From: Macrostomum hystrix
Taxonomy: Eukaryota > Platyhelminthes > Macrostomidae
NCBI GenBank assembly: GCA_950097015.1
Contig: CATNEN010000012.1
Coordinates: 2,287,501 to 2,351,500, forward strand
Length of the DNA: 64,000 bases
Reading direction: 5' to 3'
Part shown: piece after piece, positions 42,736 to 55,225 of the stretch
Position numbering within the stretch: position 1 is the stretch's first letter
How the letters are laid out: the number at the start of each line of letters is the position of its first letter
Notes under the pieces: generated by a model
Told to the model about the DNA's origin: nothing
Database searches by the model: none
The model's input: only the letters and a program-made list of their open reading frames with translations
Program-made: the position numbers and the translations under genes

Positions 42736-45368
42736 ATGTCTTGTGCCGATTTATTCCGCCTGTTCTGCTGGCCGCCGCTGCCTTCTCGCATTGCCGCCAA
42801 GCTGGCTTTCCTGCCGCCCGAGCCAACTTATTCCGTCATTGCCGACTCCGACTCGCCTGATCTGCGGTTGCATCTGAGCGAAAGGGCCGAGTTTCAATTT
42901 CCCGACTCGGATAAAGCCACGTTAGAGGTGAGCTGTGCGAAATTAGCTTAACATGTTGCTTATGTGAACTGTAAATATAGGTGAAATTTTAACTGGTGAC
43001 ACCCCTGTCTGACAGGTCAGGTATAGTTTATATTTGAACCGATAACATCATTGTCTGACAGGTCAGGTATAGGTTATATTTGAACCGATAACATCATTGT
43101 CTGACAGGTCAGGTATAGGTTATATTTGAACCGATAACATCATTGTCTGACAGGTCAGGTATAGGTTATATTTGAACCGTTAACATAATTATCTGACAGG
43201 TCAGGTATAGGTAATATTTGAACCGATAACATCATTGTCTGACAGGTCAGGTATAGGTTATATTTGAACCGATAACATCATTGTCTGACAGGTCAGGTAT
43301 AGGTTATATTTGAACCGTTAACATAATTATCTGACAGGTCAGGTATAGGTAATATTTGAACCGATAACATCATTGTCTGACAGGTCAGGTATAGGTTATA
43401 TTTGAACCGATAACATCATTGTCTGACAGGTCAGGTATAGGTTATATTTGAACCGATAACATCATTGTCTGACAGGTCAGGTATAGGTTATATTTGAACC
43501 GATAACATCATTGTCTGACAGGTCAGTATGTTATATTTGAACCGATAAATAACACCCCTATCTGCCAGGTCAGGTACAGGTGATATTTGAGCAGAAAAAA
43601 CACTTGTCTGACATGTCAGTTATTGTCCATCTTTTAACAGATAACACCCTGCCTGACAGGTCAGGTATAGGTGATTTTTGCACAGATGACAACCTTGTCT
43701 GACAGGTCAGGTATAGGTGATATATGAACAGATGACAACCTGGTCTGACAGGTCAGGTATAGGTGATTTTTGCATAGATGACAACCTTGTCTGACAGGTC
43801 AGGTATAGGTGATATATGAACAGATGACAACCTTGTCTGATAGGTCAGGTATAGGTGATATATGAACAGATGACAACCTTGTCTGATAGGTCAGGTATAG
43901 GTGATATATGAACAGATGACAACCTTGTCTGATAGGTCAGGTAGGTGTTTGTAATAAATTATCAAGCCAGCCCTATGTTGCCGCACGCTTTGCAGGTGTT
44001 TCTAGCCCCCACTAGCCGCGGCAACAACATCGCCTGCATGCTCGCCAAAGTGAATCCGCGCTCTCGTTTCACCTTGCTATTCTCGCATGGCAACGCTGTC
44101 GATCTTGGCCAGATGAGCAGCTTCTTCATCGGTCTGGGCAGGCGTCTGAATGCCAACGTATTCGGCTACGATTATTCCGGCTACGGCGCTAGCACAGGTC
44201 GGCCCCTAGAAAAGAATCTCTACGCCGATATGGAGTGCGCCTGGAATCAGTTGCTAACTCGCTACAAACTGCTGCCAGAGAATATTGTACTGTATGGTCA
44301 ATCAATTGGCACAGTGCCAACTGTTGATTTGGCGGCTCGATACAAAGTGGCCGGAGTCATACTGCACAGTCCGCTAATGTCAGGCATGCGGGTGGCTTTC
44401 CCGGAGACTCAGCGCACCTGGTTCTTCGACCCGTTTCCGAAGTGAGTGACCTTGTTTCTTAGCTCTTCGGATAAAGAAATGGGTCACTTGGACCCGTGTA
44501 ACTCAAAAAAATCTAAATCCAATTCTTTATCTACATTGGGGCAGGCATATCTACATCTTGAGCCGTGTAAATAAACTAATCATTCTAATCTATTCTAATC
44601 ACTCTAATCATTGGTACTCAGGGTGGGTCACTCTGATCATCGGTACTCAGGGTGGGTCACTCAGATCATCGGTACTCAGGGTGCGTCACTCTGATCATTT
44701 GTACTCAGGGTGGGTCACTCTGATCATCGGTACTCAGGGTGGGTCACTCAGATCATCGGTACTCAGGGTGCGTCACTCTGATCATTTGTACTCAGGGTGG
44801 GTCACTCTGATCATCGGTACTCAGCGGGTTACTCTGATCATCGGTACTAAGGGGGTCACTCTGATCATTGGTACTCAGGGGGTCACTCTGATCATTTGTA
44901 CTCAGGGTGGGTCACTCTGATCATTTGTACTAAGGGTTGGTCACTCTGATCATTTGTACTCAGATTTTGTTAGCCTAAGAATTCTGTGCTCACAAAGATT
45001 CAGTTTAATCCTCGATATCCCAGATTCAAATCTGAACCAGAAAGGCCTCATCAATATTCATAAATCATCATGCGCCCCGCAGCATTGAAAAGGCGCCGCG
45101 CATTCAGTCGCCCTGCCTAGTGATTCACGGCACAGACGACGAAGTGATTGACTTTGCGCACGGCCTTACAATTTACGAGCGCCTGCCAAAGCCAGTTGAT
45201 CCGCTGTGGGTTGTCGGCGCCGGGCATAACGATATTGAAATGTTTCCGCAGTATCTGGAACGCCTGCGCAGCTTCTTGTACACGGAGTTGGACGCACTGA
45301 GACCTGTGGCTGAGGCGGCAGCCGAGTCAGACAACAATAGCGACAGCCCGGCGAGTAATAGCAGTTGA
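42736..45368 (+). CDS. ABHD17: ABHD17-like alpha/beta hydrolase (protein depalmitoylase), 3 exons
   Basis: Exons 42,736-42,927, 43,996-44,441 and 45,083-45,368 give 307 residues, matching the ~310 of animal ABHD17 proteins. The start has a cysteine-containing N-terminus (Met-Ser-Cys then a further Cys) like the palmitoylated membrane anchor of the family, then [16 protein letters not shown]. The fold is intact: [15 protein letters not shown] oxyanion region, nucleophile Ser in YGQSIGT (about residue 167), Asp in [10 protein letters not shown] and His in GAGHNDIE. The family removes palmitate from Ras and PSD-95-type proteins at membranes. The C-terminus is extended by an acidic Ser/Asn-rich tail. 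Introns 1 and 2 each hold their own minisatellite. Confidence 0.95.
42990..43960. repeat. 46-bp minisatellite in intron 1 of the ABHD17-like gene
   Basis: About 20 units share CTGACAGGTCAGGTATAGGT. The first two thirds are homogeneous and the last third diverges to a CAGATGACAACCTTGTCTGA variant. Confidence 0.95.
44595..44965. repeat. 28-bp minisatellite in intron 2 of the ABHD17-like gene
   Basis: About 13 units contain CACTCTGATCATCGGTACTC and AGGGTGGGT, with a shortened variant in the middle. Confidence 0.95.
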
Positions 45369-47640
45369 AAGCCATGCGGTGTGTCAAGCAGCTTATTCTA
45401 CTTCAAAATAAGGATTAACAAAATTAATATTACAATCATCTATGTGCGTCTCACCTGTATGTCAGTCATTCATCTGCCGTATTGTACTATTTAATAATAT
45501 AAAAGAATTTACTTCTAGGTTTGGCTGATATTGCAGATTGACGGCTAAATCTACCTCTCTATGTTGTGTAAGAAAATCTGTTGAATTAACTCTAAAAACT
45601 AGTCAAAATTCGAAATACAATCGAATTATTTGAACAGAAATCTTCACTATTTTCTAGAGCTACATTTCATTCTTCGGCCTGATCTTCTTATCTATATTCT
45701 GTCTCTCTATGACCTATGTGTGACATATCAAACTTGACAGTTGATGTAATGTCCTTACTCATTTCGCTTATTAATACTTGTGTAGATAACCCACGTGTTT
45801 GTTTGACTGTGTGTGTACTTGTAAGACACCGGTATCGTCGTTGGGTTTGTACTGTTATTATTTATTCTAACTTGTAAACTTCTTTGTAAATGATGAAATA
45901 TGCAAATTTACACAACACACTGAGCAGTGATCTCCTTATGAAATAATTTTTTAAGGCTATATAAAATGATCTATAATCTGTATTCTAGTGCTTGTCTGCT
46001 TTTGCTTACTTGCCCGTTTATTTTGTTGTTGAAGATGTTCATTATATAGTGCATGTATGTATTCGCGATTCTCTCCGTCAATCTTATATGAATAGTATAC
46101 GATTAACTTATATTCTGGCACGCACTATTAATATATATGATATTCTATTTTTGGTACATTGTAGGAATATAATAAGTATAGACTATTTTGACTTCTACTT
46201 TTTTGTCCATCTCGATCCCCTGTCTCTGTTGTTCAGTCATTTTGTGTTCTCCTTATTGTAACCAAGCGAAAATTAACGTATTTTACCTTGACGTTTTGTT
46301 CTTTAAAAAAAGAGAAAGACATCTTTATGTATTAAATTAAGCTAACATTTCTAGCCTGTAAGTTATATTTTTTATAAGACTTTATATTATATATCGCTTC
46401 TAGGAAAGTGGAATAGTTGTTTAATAAGTATAACACATCTGGTAGTACGCAATTTTGAATAGACCGATTTTATAACATTCCTAGGCTACAATATCTCCCT
46501 TAGAATATGTAACTTTTTCATTCCTCAAAAACGTACGCTATTGTTTATTTTTTAAGCGACAGCTTTAAAACCGACTATGTTTTTGCATAAGATATGATAT
46601 TGTGTTTGCTTTTGTATCTGTTGCCTGCTTGGCAAATTTACTTTAATGTGCGTATCATGATTTTCTAAGGAGTTAATAGAATCTTAAAATAACTAGATAG
46701 ATTGCTTTTATTGTGGATATTGTCAAACGGCGGAGCTATTATTTTTACCATAGACTAAAAAACTGCCTGATCCAAGGAATTCTATGAATCGGTTCTATTC
46801 CTTTATAAGGAAAGTAATATGTAGTTTTAACCCTCTAGAAAATAGTCTATGGTAGTTTAGAATGGCGATATGTGTCATGACAAACAATTCACGGCTCATA
46901 ATACGCTCGTAAGCCAAAAAATGCTAGATTAGCAATCCAAGCTTATTTATGTCAATCATTGTACAGGTATGTACTACCTGTACAGCGATGTTTTGTCCTT
47001 CTATTGAAGCGAAAATGTTAAACAAACGTTTGTTTAAACAAAAATGTGTACAATAATTCTTGTATTGGTGTTGCGTTGCATTGTAGCTAATTAACCGATC
47101 TGAACAAAATGTAACTCTCGTTTTTCTCTCTATAAAATATTAATTTAGATTTTTTATTGGAAAAGTTACAAAGGAAATTATACAATTTCATGAAGTAATC
47201 AACTACAATGCGAAAACTAATTCTTTTGGCGTTGCGCAGACAGCTTGGAAAATCGTCACTTCCATTTTTTAGCGTAACTAAGTCTTTTGTATCATCAGCT
47301 TTTTACCCGATAAGGAAATAGGCAATTATGAGTAGATGTATATTATAACAATAGCTAAAGGCATGCAGATAAGGCAAGAAGGAAATACAAGTAATTCCTG
47401 TCTCAGTTAGTGCTGACGCAATCGGATTGCTAAATTTAGCTAACTGGGCAGCTGAAGATTTTCAGATAGAGATAGACAGTCGAAAATTGAGCCACGTTAT
47501 GGGGAACAATTTTCACTGCTTTCGTTTTTAGCCTGTCTGCTTTTGCTCTCTTCTGTTTTTGTCACTCGGATTTCTATTCCATTGTACTATGTCCTCAGTG
47601 CAGTAGTTTGTGTATAAAGTAGGATTTTGCTTTACTTAAC
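45369..47640. other. 3' flank of the ABHD17-like gene, AT-rich
   Basis: About 2.3 kb has no supported gene. Part is likely 3' UTR. Frames up to 89 codons (45,992-46,261) are AT-driven and unlike the GC-rich genes around. Confidence 0.4.
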
Positions 47641-47649
47641 AGTTGTTTC

Positions 47650-48450
47650 CTTCATTCAGGACTATGTACTTCTCACTGCCTCCACTTCACTCTAATTCCC
47701 ATGGTCTCTGCCTCCATGTCACTCTACTTCTCATGGTCTTTGTGCCTCCACGTCACTCTACTTCTCATGGTCTTTGTGCCTCCACGTCACTCTACTTCTC
47801 ATCCTCCTTGTGCCTCCACGTCACTCTACTTCTCATGGTCTTTGTGCCTCCACGTCACTCTACTTCTCATCCTCCTTGTGCCTCCACGTCACTCTACTTC
47901 TCATGGTCTCTACGCCTCCATGTCACTCTACTTCTCATGGTCTTTGTGCCTCCACGTCACTCTACTTCTCATCCTCCTTGTGCCTCCACGTCACTCTACT
48001 TCTCATGGTCTCTACGCCTCCATGTCACTCTACTTCTCATGGTCTTTGTGCCTCCACGTCACTCTACTTCTCATCCTCTTTGTGCCTCCACGTCACTCTA
48101 CTTCTCATGGTCTTTGTGCCTCCACGTCACTCTACTTCTCATGGTCTTTGTGCCTCCACGTCACTCTACTTCTCATGGTCTCTACGCCTCCATGTCACTC
48201 TACTTCTCATGGTCTTTGTGCCTCCACGTCACTCTACTTCTCATCCTCTTTGTGCCTCCACGTCACTCTACTTCTCTTGGTCTTTGTGCCTCCACGTCAC
48301 TCTACTTCTCATGGTCTTTGTGCCTCCACGTCACTCTACTTCTCATGGTCTCTACGCCTCCATGTCACTCTACTTCTCATCCTCTTTGTGCCTCCACGTC
48401 ACTCTACTTCTCATGGTCTCTACGCCTCCATGTCACTCTACTCTTTATGG
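47650..48450. repeat. 34-bp minisatellite
   Basis: About 23 units contain CACGTCACTCTACTTCTCAT with alternating GGTCTTTGTGCCTC, CCTCCTTGTGCCTC and GGTCTCTACGCCTC variants in an ordered pattern. It is open in three forward frames for 260-300 codons; these are artefacts. Confidence 0.95.
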
Positions 48451-49140
48451 ACTTCTTGCCTACTTCCGCAAAATTCTACCTATTTTGCTTTCTAATACTT
48501 TGCTGATTGCAAATTTCGTCTCAGCTGCAGGATTAACCGGCTGCTCAAAGATAATCCTCTGTACCATCCGCCCCGCCCGCTCAACGATTGATTTTCTTGG
48601 CTTTCTTTTAGCCTCTTTGTGGGGCTTGCGCAGCCCGCTGCACCCCTCAGTTCCTTGTCTGCTTTTTCATCTTCCCTCTATAATATAGGCGCCAGTGGGG
48701 CAGATGCGACTAGCTTTGCGGTGTCTGAACTGCGGCTGCGGCTTTATGTTACACCCGATCTCTGTAGAGTGTAGTGCTATTGTGCTATATGTTCCCGTAC
48801 GCTCTCACTTGCCTAGATTAACTTTGCTGTGTCATGTATGAATGTTGCTTGCACCTTCAACCTCACTTTTTGTCTCTCGGCTTAATTGGTCTTGTTAGCT
48901 TTCAGTACGGAATCCTTGAGTGCCAGTTCATCTTTCAACTTTTTAATGGAGGTAACATTAGAAAACTAATTAACTAATAGTCACTGTCTGCCAGAATTTT
49001 ACGAATGCCAGCTTGAGTGGGTTCTTAAAATAAGGAAGCCGTAGTTAGCGCAACAGTCTAGACGGAACTAAGGTTTCGATCTTTGTACAGTTTTCTTTTT
49101 TAGTGTAGCCTGCTTAGCACTAGAAACGGACTTTAACCTT
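48451..49140. other. Non-coding region between minisatellites
   Basis: The stretch is T- and C-rich with no supported gene. An upstream 5' UTR exon of the SLC25A42-like gene may lie here, since that gene seems to have an acceptor just before its ATG, but none could be assigned. Confidence 0.35.
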
Positions 49141-50060
49141 AATCGACTCGATTCTAGCAGTCCCTTCCCTTCCGTGAGCCCTCAATTATAGCAGCCCCAT
49201 ATCCCTACCTCAGCCCTTAATTCAACTCTGGCAGCCCCTTACCCCTCCCTCAGCCCTTAATTCAATTCTGGCAGCCCCATACCCCTCCCTCAGCCCTTAA
49301 TTCAATTCTGGCAGCCCCATACCCCTCCCTCAGCCCTTAATTCAATTCTGGCAGCCCCATACCCCTCCCTCAGCCCTTAATTCAATTCTGGCAGCCCCAT
49401 ACCCCTCCCTCAGCCCTTAATTCAATTCTGGCAGCCCCATACCCCTCCCTCAGCCCTTAATTCAATTCTGGCAGCCCCATACCCCTCCCTCAGCCCTTAA
49501 TTCAATTCTGGCAGCCCCATACCCCTACCTCAGCCCTTAATTCAATTCTGGCAGCCCCTTACCCCTCCCTCAGCCCTTAATTCAATTATGGCAGCCCCAT
49601 ATCCCTACCTCAGCCCTTAATTCAATTCTGGCAGCCTCATACCCCTACCTCAGCCCTTAATTCAATTCTGGCAGCCCCTTACCCCTCCCTCAGCCCTTAA
49701 TTCAATTCTGGCAGCCCCTTACCCCTACCTCAGCCCTTCATTCAATTCTGGCAGCCCCTTACCCCTCCCTCAGCCCTTAATTCAACTCTGGCAGCCCCTT
49801 ACCCCTCCCTCAGCCCTCAATTCTAGCAGCCCCTTACCCCTCCATCAGCCCTCAATTCTAGCAGTCCCCTACCCCTCCATCAGCCCTCAATTCTAGCAGC
49901 CCCTTACCCCTCCATCAGCCCTAAATTCTAGCAGTCCCCTAACCCTCCATCAGCCCTCAATTCTAGCAGCCCCTTACCCCTCCATCAGCCCTCAATTCTA
50001 GCAGTCCCCTACCCCTCCATCAGCCCTCAATTCTAGCAGTCCCTTACCCCTCCCTCAGCC
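49141..50060. repeat. 40-bp minisatellite with a shorter derived form
   Basis: About 16 units of a 40-bp repeat (CAGCCCCATACCCCTCCCTC and AGCCCTTAATTCAATTCTGG) change at about 49,800 to a 35-bp form (CCTCAATTCTAG). It lies in what is probably the 5' intron of the SLC25A42-like gene. Confidence 0.95.
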
Positions 50061-50245
50061 CTTGTTTTCAGTCCCTTAACTCTCCCACGGTCCTCAAATC
50101 GAACTATTTCTACATTTGATTTTTTCCTAAAGTTAAACTTTATCAACCCGCGTAAGTTTAGGTATGAATTCAGAGCGACATGCTCTTACTTGACTCGCAC
50201 CTGTCCTCCCACAGCCTTACAAAATCGCTATTGACTACCGGTCGC

Positions 50246-51841
50246 ATGACTGAGTCTGTGGCCATCTCCGCCCCATCTTCGGGCAGCGGGACTAGCGCTG
50301 ATGTGAAGTGCGGCGCCGAGAAAGCCTTCGATAGCTTAGCAAACGCCAGCGCGGACGCTTCTGGCGCGACCGCAGCCGACCTGTCTGTCTCCGTCGCCTC
50401 ATCCGCCCCCGCATCCGCCCCCGGATCCGCCCCCGCATCCACTCCCGGATCCGCCCCGAGCCCCTCCAAAGCCGGCGGCCTGAGCCATTCGCGCGCTTTC
50501 CTTTCCTCCTTCCTGGCTGGCGCGATCGCCGGCGCCATTGCCAAGACAACCATAGCGCCACTAGACCGGACCAAGATCTGGTTCCAGACGCATGAGACTC
50601 GCTTTAATCTTCGAGCCTGCCTGGCATTCCTGCGCGACTCCTACCGTAGCGAGGGCCTGCTAAGGCTTTGGCGCGGCAATACGGCCACGCTGGCTAGAAT
50701 TGTGCCATACGCCTCCGTGCAATTCGCCTCACACGAGCAGTACAAACGCCTGCTGCATGTCGACGGCGGCCGCTTCGAGTCGGCCCACTGGCGTCGCTTC
50801 CTCTCCGGCAGCCTTGCCGGTGTGACCTCCGTCACCTGCACCTACCCGCTGGACATGGCCCGGGCTCGCATGGCAGTCACTAAGTCCAATACCTACAGGA
50901 ATCTGGGCCACGCACTCATGTGCATCTGGCGCCAGGAGGGCGCGCTGGCCCTCTACCGCGGCTTCTCGCCCGCCCTGGCCGGTTCCCTGCCCTACGCTGG
51001 CACTTCGTTTTACACCTACGAGACTTTAAAAAGGCGGTATCGCCGACAAACCGGCCAGGAGCCCAGCTCGCTGGCGCGTTTTGTATTTGGCGGAGTCGCC
51101 GGCATGTTTGGACAAACTAGCAGCTATCCGCTGGATATTGTGCGACGCCGCATGCAGACTGCTCAGGTAAGGCTGCCTGCCTGCCCTCTGATCCTTTTAG
51201 GATTTCCATCCTCACAGACTCAGCCCTCTGATCCTCACAGACTCACCCATCTGATCCTCACAGACTCACCCATCTGATCCTCACAGACTCACCCATCTAA
51301 TCCTCACAGACTCACCCATCTGATCCTCACAGACTCACCCATCTGATCCTCACAGACTCAGCCATCTGATCCTCACAGACTCACCCATCTGATCCTCAAA
51401 GACTCACCCATCTGATCCTCACAGACTCACCCATCTGATCCTCACAGACTCACCCATCTGATCCTCACAGACTCAGCCCTCTGATCCTCACAGACTCACC
51501 CATCTGATCCTCACGGACTCCTAAAGAGTGTCGGTGTAACCCTATTATCTGACAATTTTCCATTATCTTATGTGCTGGTATTATCACACATCTTTCGTCC
51601 CATTTATTATCCCTAGGTCACTGGCCATCCCGAGTACACAGTGAGCATCTGGCACTGCCTCAGACTCACCTACCAGCACGAGGGCATAGTGCACGGACTG
51701 TACAAAGGCCTATCTATGAACTTTGTCAAAGGACCCATAGCCAATGGTATCGCGTTCGCAACTTTCGATTTGGTTCAGTGGCTATTGCGAAGGACGTCAA
51801 TGTTTAGCGATCAGAACACACCTGCCGGGCCTGGGCATTAG
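50246..51841 (+). CDS. SLC25A42: Mitochondrial carrier, SLC25A42-like (CoA/ADP carrier), 2 coding exons
   Basis: Coding exons 50,246-51,166 and 51,617-51,841 give about 381 residues. The ATG at 50,246 is preferred over an in-frame ATG at 50,180 because a strong acceptor (TGTCCTCCCACAG) lies between them. Three repeats of the carrier fold are complete, with [17 protein letters not shown] and [10 protein letters not shown] signatures. Further motifs include [16 protein letters not shown] and the C-terminal [16 protein letters not shown], typical of SLC25A42, which carries CoA and adenosine phosphates across the inner mitochondrial membrane. The ~70-residue N-terminal extension is Ser/Ala/Pro-rich with short Ala-Pro repeats and longer than usual. 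The intron holds a 23-bp minisatellite. Confidence 0.93.
51195..51525. repeat. 23-bp minisatellite in the SLC25A42-like intron
   Basis: About 14 units contain GATCCTCACAGACTCACCCA. The first units are read through by the open frame past the donor, which makes the uninterrupted exon look longer. Confidence 0.95.
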
Positions 51842-53185
51842 TGATGAACAATCAATCTGATTTACTGCAGACTTCCCTGTCGGCTTGAAGCCGCTAGCAC
51901 TGGCAATGAGTGCCAGCTTATGGGCGTACCCACCCCCAATCACGCCACGCAAGCACGCACTCAGGCGTGTACGCTCTACCCCCCCCGCAGTGTACACTGC
52001 GGGCCGCGTACTCTAAGCTGCTTACAACATCTTCTATTAGTATTCATGATTATTCAATAAGCAAACGTGTTAAAATAAGATTTGTTTAATTGAACATATG
52101 ATTGATATCAATGGTCGATTGCTAGGGCTATTGTTGAGATTATGGTTAGGGCATAGCTCTAGATATTGTTGCTTTGGGATTGGCAGACTGTACTATGCTG
52201 CTGGTTCGCATAACTCTTGCATAGTTTGTTTTAGCTGCATTGCGTTTTTGTGCATGCCAATTCGCGCAATATTTGGGTTTCCATTAGCACACCAGCATAC
52301 TTGTAGTTTCAGTAGTAATAAGGCAATACATAGATGGTGTCAAATTAAAAAGTTTTAACGAAATTTCGACCAAGAAAGAACGCTTGCCATTCTCTACCAG
52401 CTCTTTGAACCAATTGTGGCCTTCTAATGATTACGTAAGGCGTCAATGCGTCAAATATTTGTGACAATAGTACTACGCTTGTATATGGAATTCGCTTGTA
52501 TTGTGTTAGTTTCCAGTGTAAAAAACTTGTTGCTCGATAAAATGAATTAATTCATCTACTAATAGTTTGTGCTTACAATAACAATTGGTCCACTGCTTTC
52601 ACAGAATTTAATTGTAATTAGTGGCTTTTCCAAAACCTTTGTTTTTCCACTATTGACTATCTAAGTAAATATAGGCTATATGTTTCATTTGTCTAGTTTT
52701 GAAAATCTTGTTAGTTTTTTTACGAGGTAGCTATGCTAGATTCATTAGTTTTTATCGCGATTACATCAATCGTTATAGATTCACGGTAATCTACTTTTTA
52801 AATTCGTGTTTTAGGTTCGTAGACCATCTATAGCTTGTGTTTTTGCTATTGTTGTTCGTCCATAGTAGATATTTCACGATATTTTCATAGTGTTAGTAGC
52901 CATTTTCAGTGATTCGTAATGATTCACAAAATACTTTGTTTTGTAATTGATTACAAAATACTACTGATCATTGTATTTCTTTGCTCACCTTTCGATTGTT
53001 GACTTTATTAAAGCAAGCACTCTAAGTAAGTTTATTGATTATGTTGACTGTAGTTACATGCATAATGTGCATGTGTTTTTTTGGATTCAATTGTCTCTAT
53101 GAGTTTTCGATTACTTTCAATTTCCACGAACTGAAAAGACTATCGTGAGGACTCAACGATGCGTTTTATAATTTTGAAGCTTTTT
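51842..53185. other. Intergenic, AT-rich
   Basis: The 3' flank of the carrier gene contains a perfect 20-bp palindrome (CCCGCAGTGTACACTGCGGG) at 51,984-52,003. No gene is supported; an 86-codon frame at 52,098-52,358 has no recognisable features. Confidence 0.45.
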
Positions 53186-53194
53186 ATTGAGTCA

Positions 53195-53520
53195 CCAACG
53201 TTAATGCTGGTGCTGTAGCTAAGGCTAGTGTTGGTGCTGTAGCTAAGGCTAGTGTTGGTGCTGTAGCTAAGGCTAGTGTTGGTGCTGTAGCTAAGGCTAG
53301 TGTTGGTGCTGTAGCTAAGGCTAGTGTTGGTGCTGTAGCTAAGGCTAGTGTTGGTGCTGTAGCTAAGGCTAGTGTTGGTGCTGTAGCTAAGGCTAGTGTT
53401 GGTGCTGTAGCTAAGGCTAGTGTTGGTGCTGTAGCTAAGGCTAGTGTTGGTGCTGTAGCTAAGGCTAGTGTTGGTGCTGTAGCTAAGGCCAGTGTTGTTG
53501 CTGTAGCTAAGGCTAGTTGC
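53195..53520. repeat. 24-bp minisatellite upstream of the GalT-like exon
   Basis: About 13 near-identical units contain TTGGTGCTGTAGCTAAGGCT. Because the period is divisible by three, the minus strand shows an artificial Leu-Ala-Thr-Ala-Pro-Thr repeat. Confidence 0.95.
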
Positions 53521-53628
53521 TTGGAACTATTGTGAGGCTTTGTCTCTAAAGTGCATTGGATTCCAATCGATAAAGCTGTAGAGCTGCTTCCTTCCAATCA
53601 GTCGAATCCGTCCTCATCGTCCGGCCAA

Positions 53629-54105
53629 ATGGCCTCGGCTTCGTCGGCATTCAGGCCGGAGGACCATCCGCACCGTCGGTACAACCCGCTAACTGGCGAC
53701 TGGGTGCTGGTGTCGCCGCACCGCGCCAAGCGGCCCTGGCTAGGCCAGACTGAGCGTCGGCCAGCGGGCCAATCGGATTCGGCCTCGCCGAATAATCCGC
53801 TGTGCCCGGGTGCCACGCGAGCCGGCGGCGCGGTTAATCCGCACTATACTGGCACGTTTCTGTTCGATAACGACTTTCCGGCTTTGATGCCTGACACGCC
53901 CTCTCCGCAGGCCGAGAATCCGGGCGATGAGAACGGCGCCGGCCTGTTCCGGGTCGCTCAGGCTCGCGGCCGCTGCCAGGTGATGTGCTACCATCCGCGC
54001 AGCGATGTCACTCTGGCCAGGCTGCCAACGCATGACACCGAGCTGGTGGTGCGGGCCTGGATGTCAGCAATGTCCGAGCTAGCTGCTGACTTCGACTGGG
54101 TGCAG
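53629..54105 (+). CDS. GALT: Galactose-1-phosphate uridylyltransferase, first coding exon only
   Basis: Starting at ATG 53,629 (context GGCCAAATGG), 159 codons match the N-terminal third of GalT: RRYNPLTGDWVLVSPHR, KRPWLGQ, NPLCPGATRAGGAVNP, FLFDNDFPAL and QVMCYHPRSDVTL. It ends in DFDWVQ at a GTCGGT donor. GalT moves UMP between UDP-glucose and galactose-1-phosphate in the Leloir pathway. The part with the catalytic HPH motif is not found in the remaining 10 kb. Either the next intron is very long and repeat-filled, or the gene is a fragment. A GTG-started extension upstream to 53,551 is possible but less likely. Confidence 0.85.
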
Positions 54106-54149
54106 GTCGGTGGCTGTGCTGCTTGAACGAATAACGAACTAGCGAATTA

Positions 54150-54355
54150 GTGTGCCTTTGAGTGAGGCATAGTTGAGTGGGTCAGAGGTGACTGAGTGAG
54201 GCTGAGGTGTGACTGGGTGAGACAGGTGTTACTGGGTGAGGCTGAGGTGTGACTGGGTGAGGCTGAGGTGTTACTGAGTGAGACAGAGGTGTGACTGGGT
54301 GAGGCTGAGGTGGGACTGAGTGAGGCAGAGGTGTGACTGGTTGGGGCAGAGGTGA
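54150..54355. repeat. ~20-bp repeat in the presumed GalT intron
   Basis: About 10 diverged units of GTGACTGGGTGAGGCTGAG begin soon after the exon's donor. Confidence 0.9.
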
Positions 54356-55225
54356 GCTAGCAAATATTATTTAGTCAATTGTTAATCCTGTCAATCGTCA
54401 CTACTATTGCACAGCTATAGTCAGGCTCTAATCAGTTTCAATGGGGCTTGCACATTTTCATCAGTCCCCTTATCGCATATAGCAGTATATTCGATATTCC
54501 TGATTCGCAGACAATAATTTATTTCTCGTAATTAAATGACTCGGAGTGTCACCGACTGTCAGACGAGAATAACTTTAATAACAATTGGCAGATTAGCAAT
54601 CTGTCATAGGTGTCGTAGGCTGTCACTTGATTTCCCGATTCGTCTGGCCTGGCAACACCGAGATAGTTGGTTACCAACTAATATTGATCACACCAGTCTT
54701 GCTGATGAACAGACGCGAAGTTTAGTACAAACAACTAGCACACTAAGCCCCCCTGTTCAGCCCTACTGTTCAGACAAAAAAATATTGTGTAATGCAGAAG
54801 GACAAAACACATCTGAAAGCAAACAAAAACGAAAACTCATTTCGTTAGTATTAGTTTTCCTGATTGCGAATATACGTGATTGCGATTCAACGAGAATTTG
54901 AATTTTCACTAAATACAAAAATAGTCCGTCTGAGCTTGAATACATTCTGAGACATCCAGTCTCTACACCAAGAGCCCCATTGGGGCAAAATTACACAAGT
55001 AACATACGTTTGATACAACTCAGCTTAATGCTACTAAGGTATATGTGAATATTATCCCCTCACAGTAAAAAACCTGTGTCTCCCCAGCTTCAGAGAACTA
55101 ATTCCCCCCCAAGGAGCAGAAAACTAAACCCCTCAGCAGCAAATGACCAATGTCCCCCAGCAGCAAAGAACCATTATTAACCGTTCAACATATTTAAAAA
55201 CTTAAACGCGTTAAGAAAAGTGGCA
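54356..55225. other. Non-coding, presumed GalT intron
   Basis: No coding frame resembling GalT or another protein is seen. A short run of CCCAGCAGCAAAGAACC-type repeats lies at about 55,075-55,170. Confidence 0.4.

Noticed and set aside
45992-46261. An 89-codon frame with hydrophobic segments
   Set aside because: Its AT-rich codons are unlike the GC-rich genes of the region, and it lies in the 3' flank of the ABHD17-like gene without splice or family support.
47643-48688. Three overlapping plus-strand frames of 264-304 codons
   Set aside because: They are frames of the 34-bp minisatellite, equally open in all three phases.
50180-50245. Upstream ATG as start of the SLC25A42-like gene
   Set aside because: A strong polypyrimidine tract and CAG acceptor lie between it and the next in-frame ATG at 50,246, so this part is probably intron.
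53551-53628. N-terminal extension of GalT from a GTG codon
   Set aside because: There is no ATG; the ATG at 53,629 is in good context and fits the known GalT start better.
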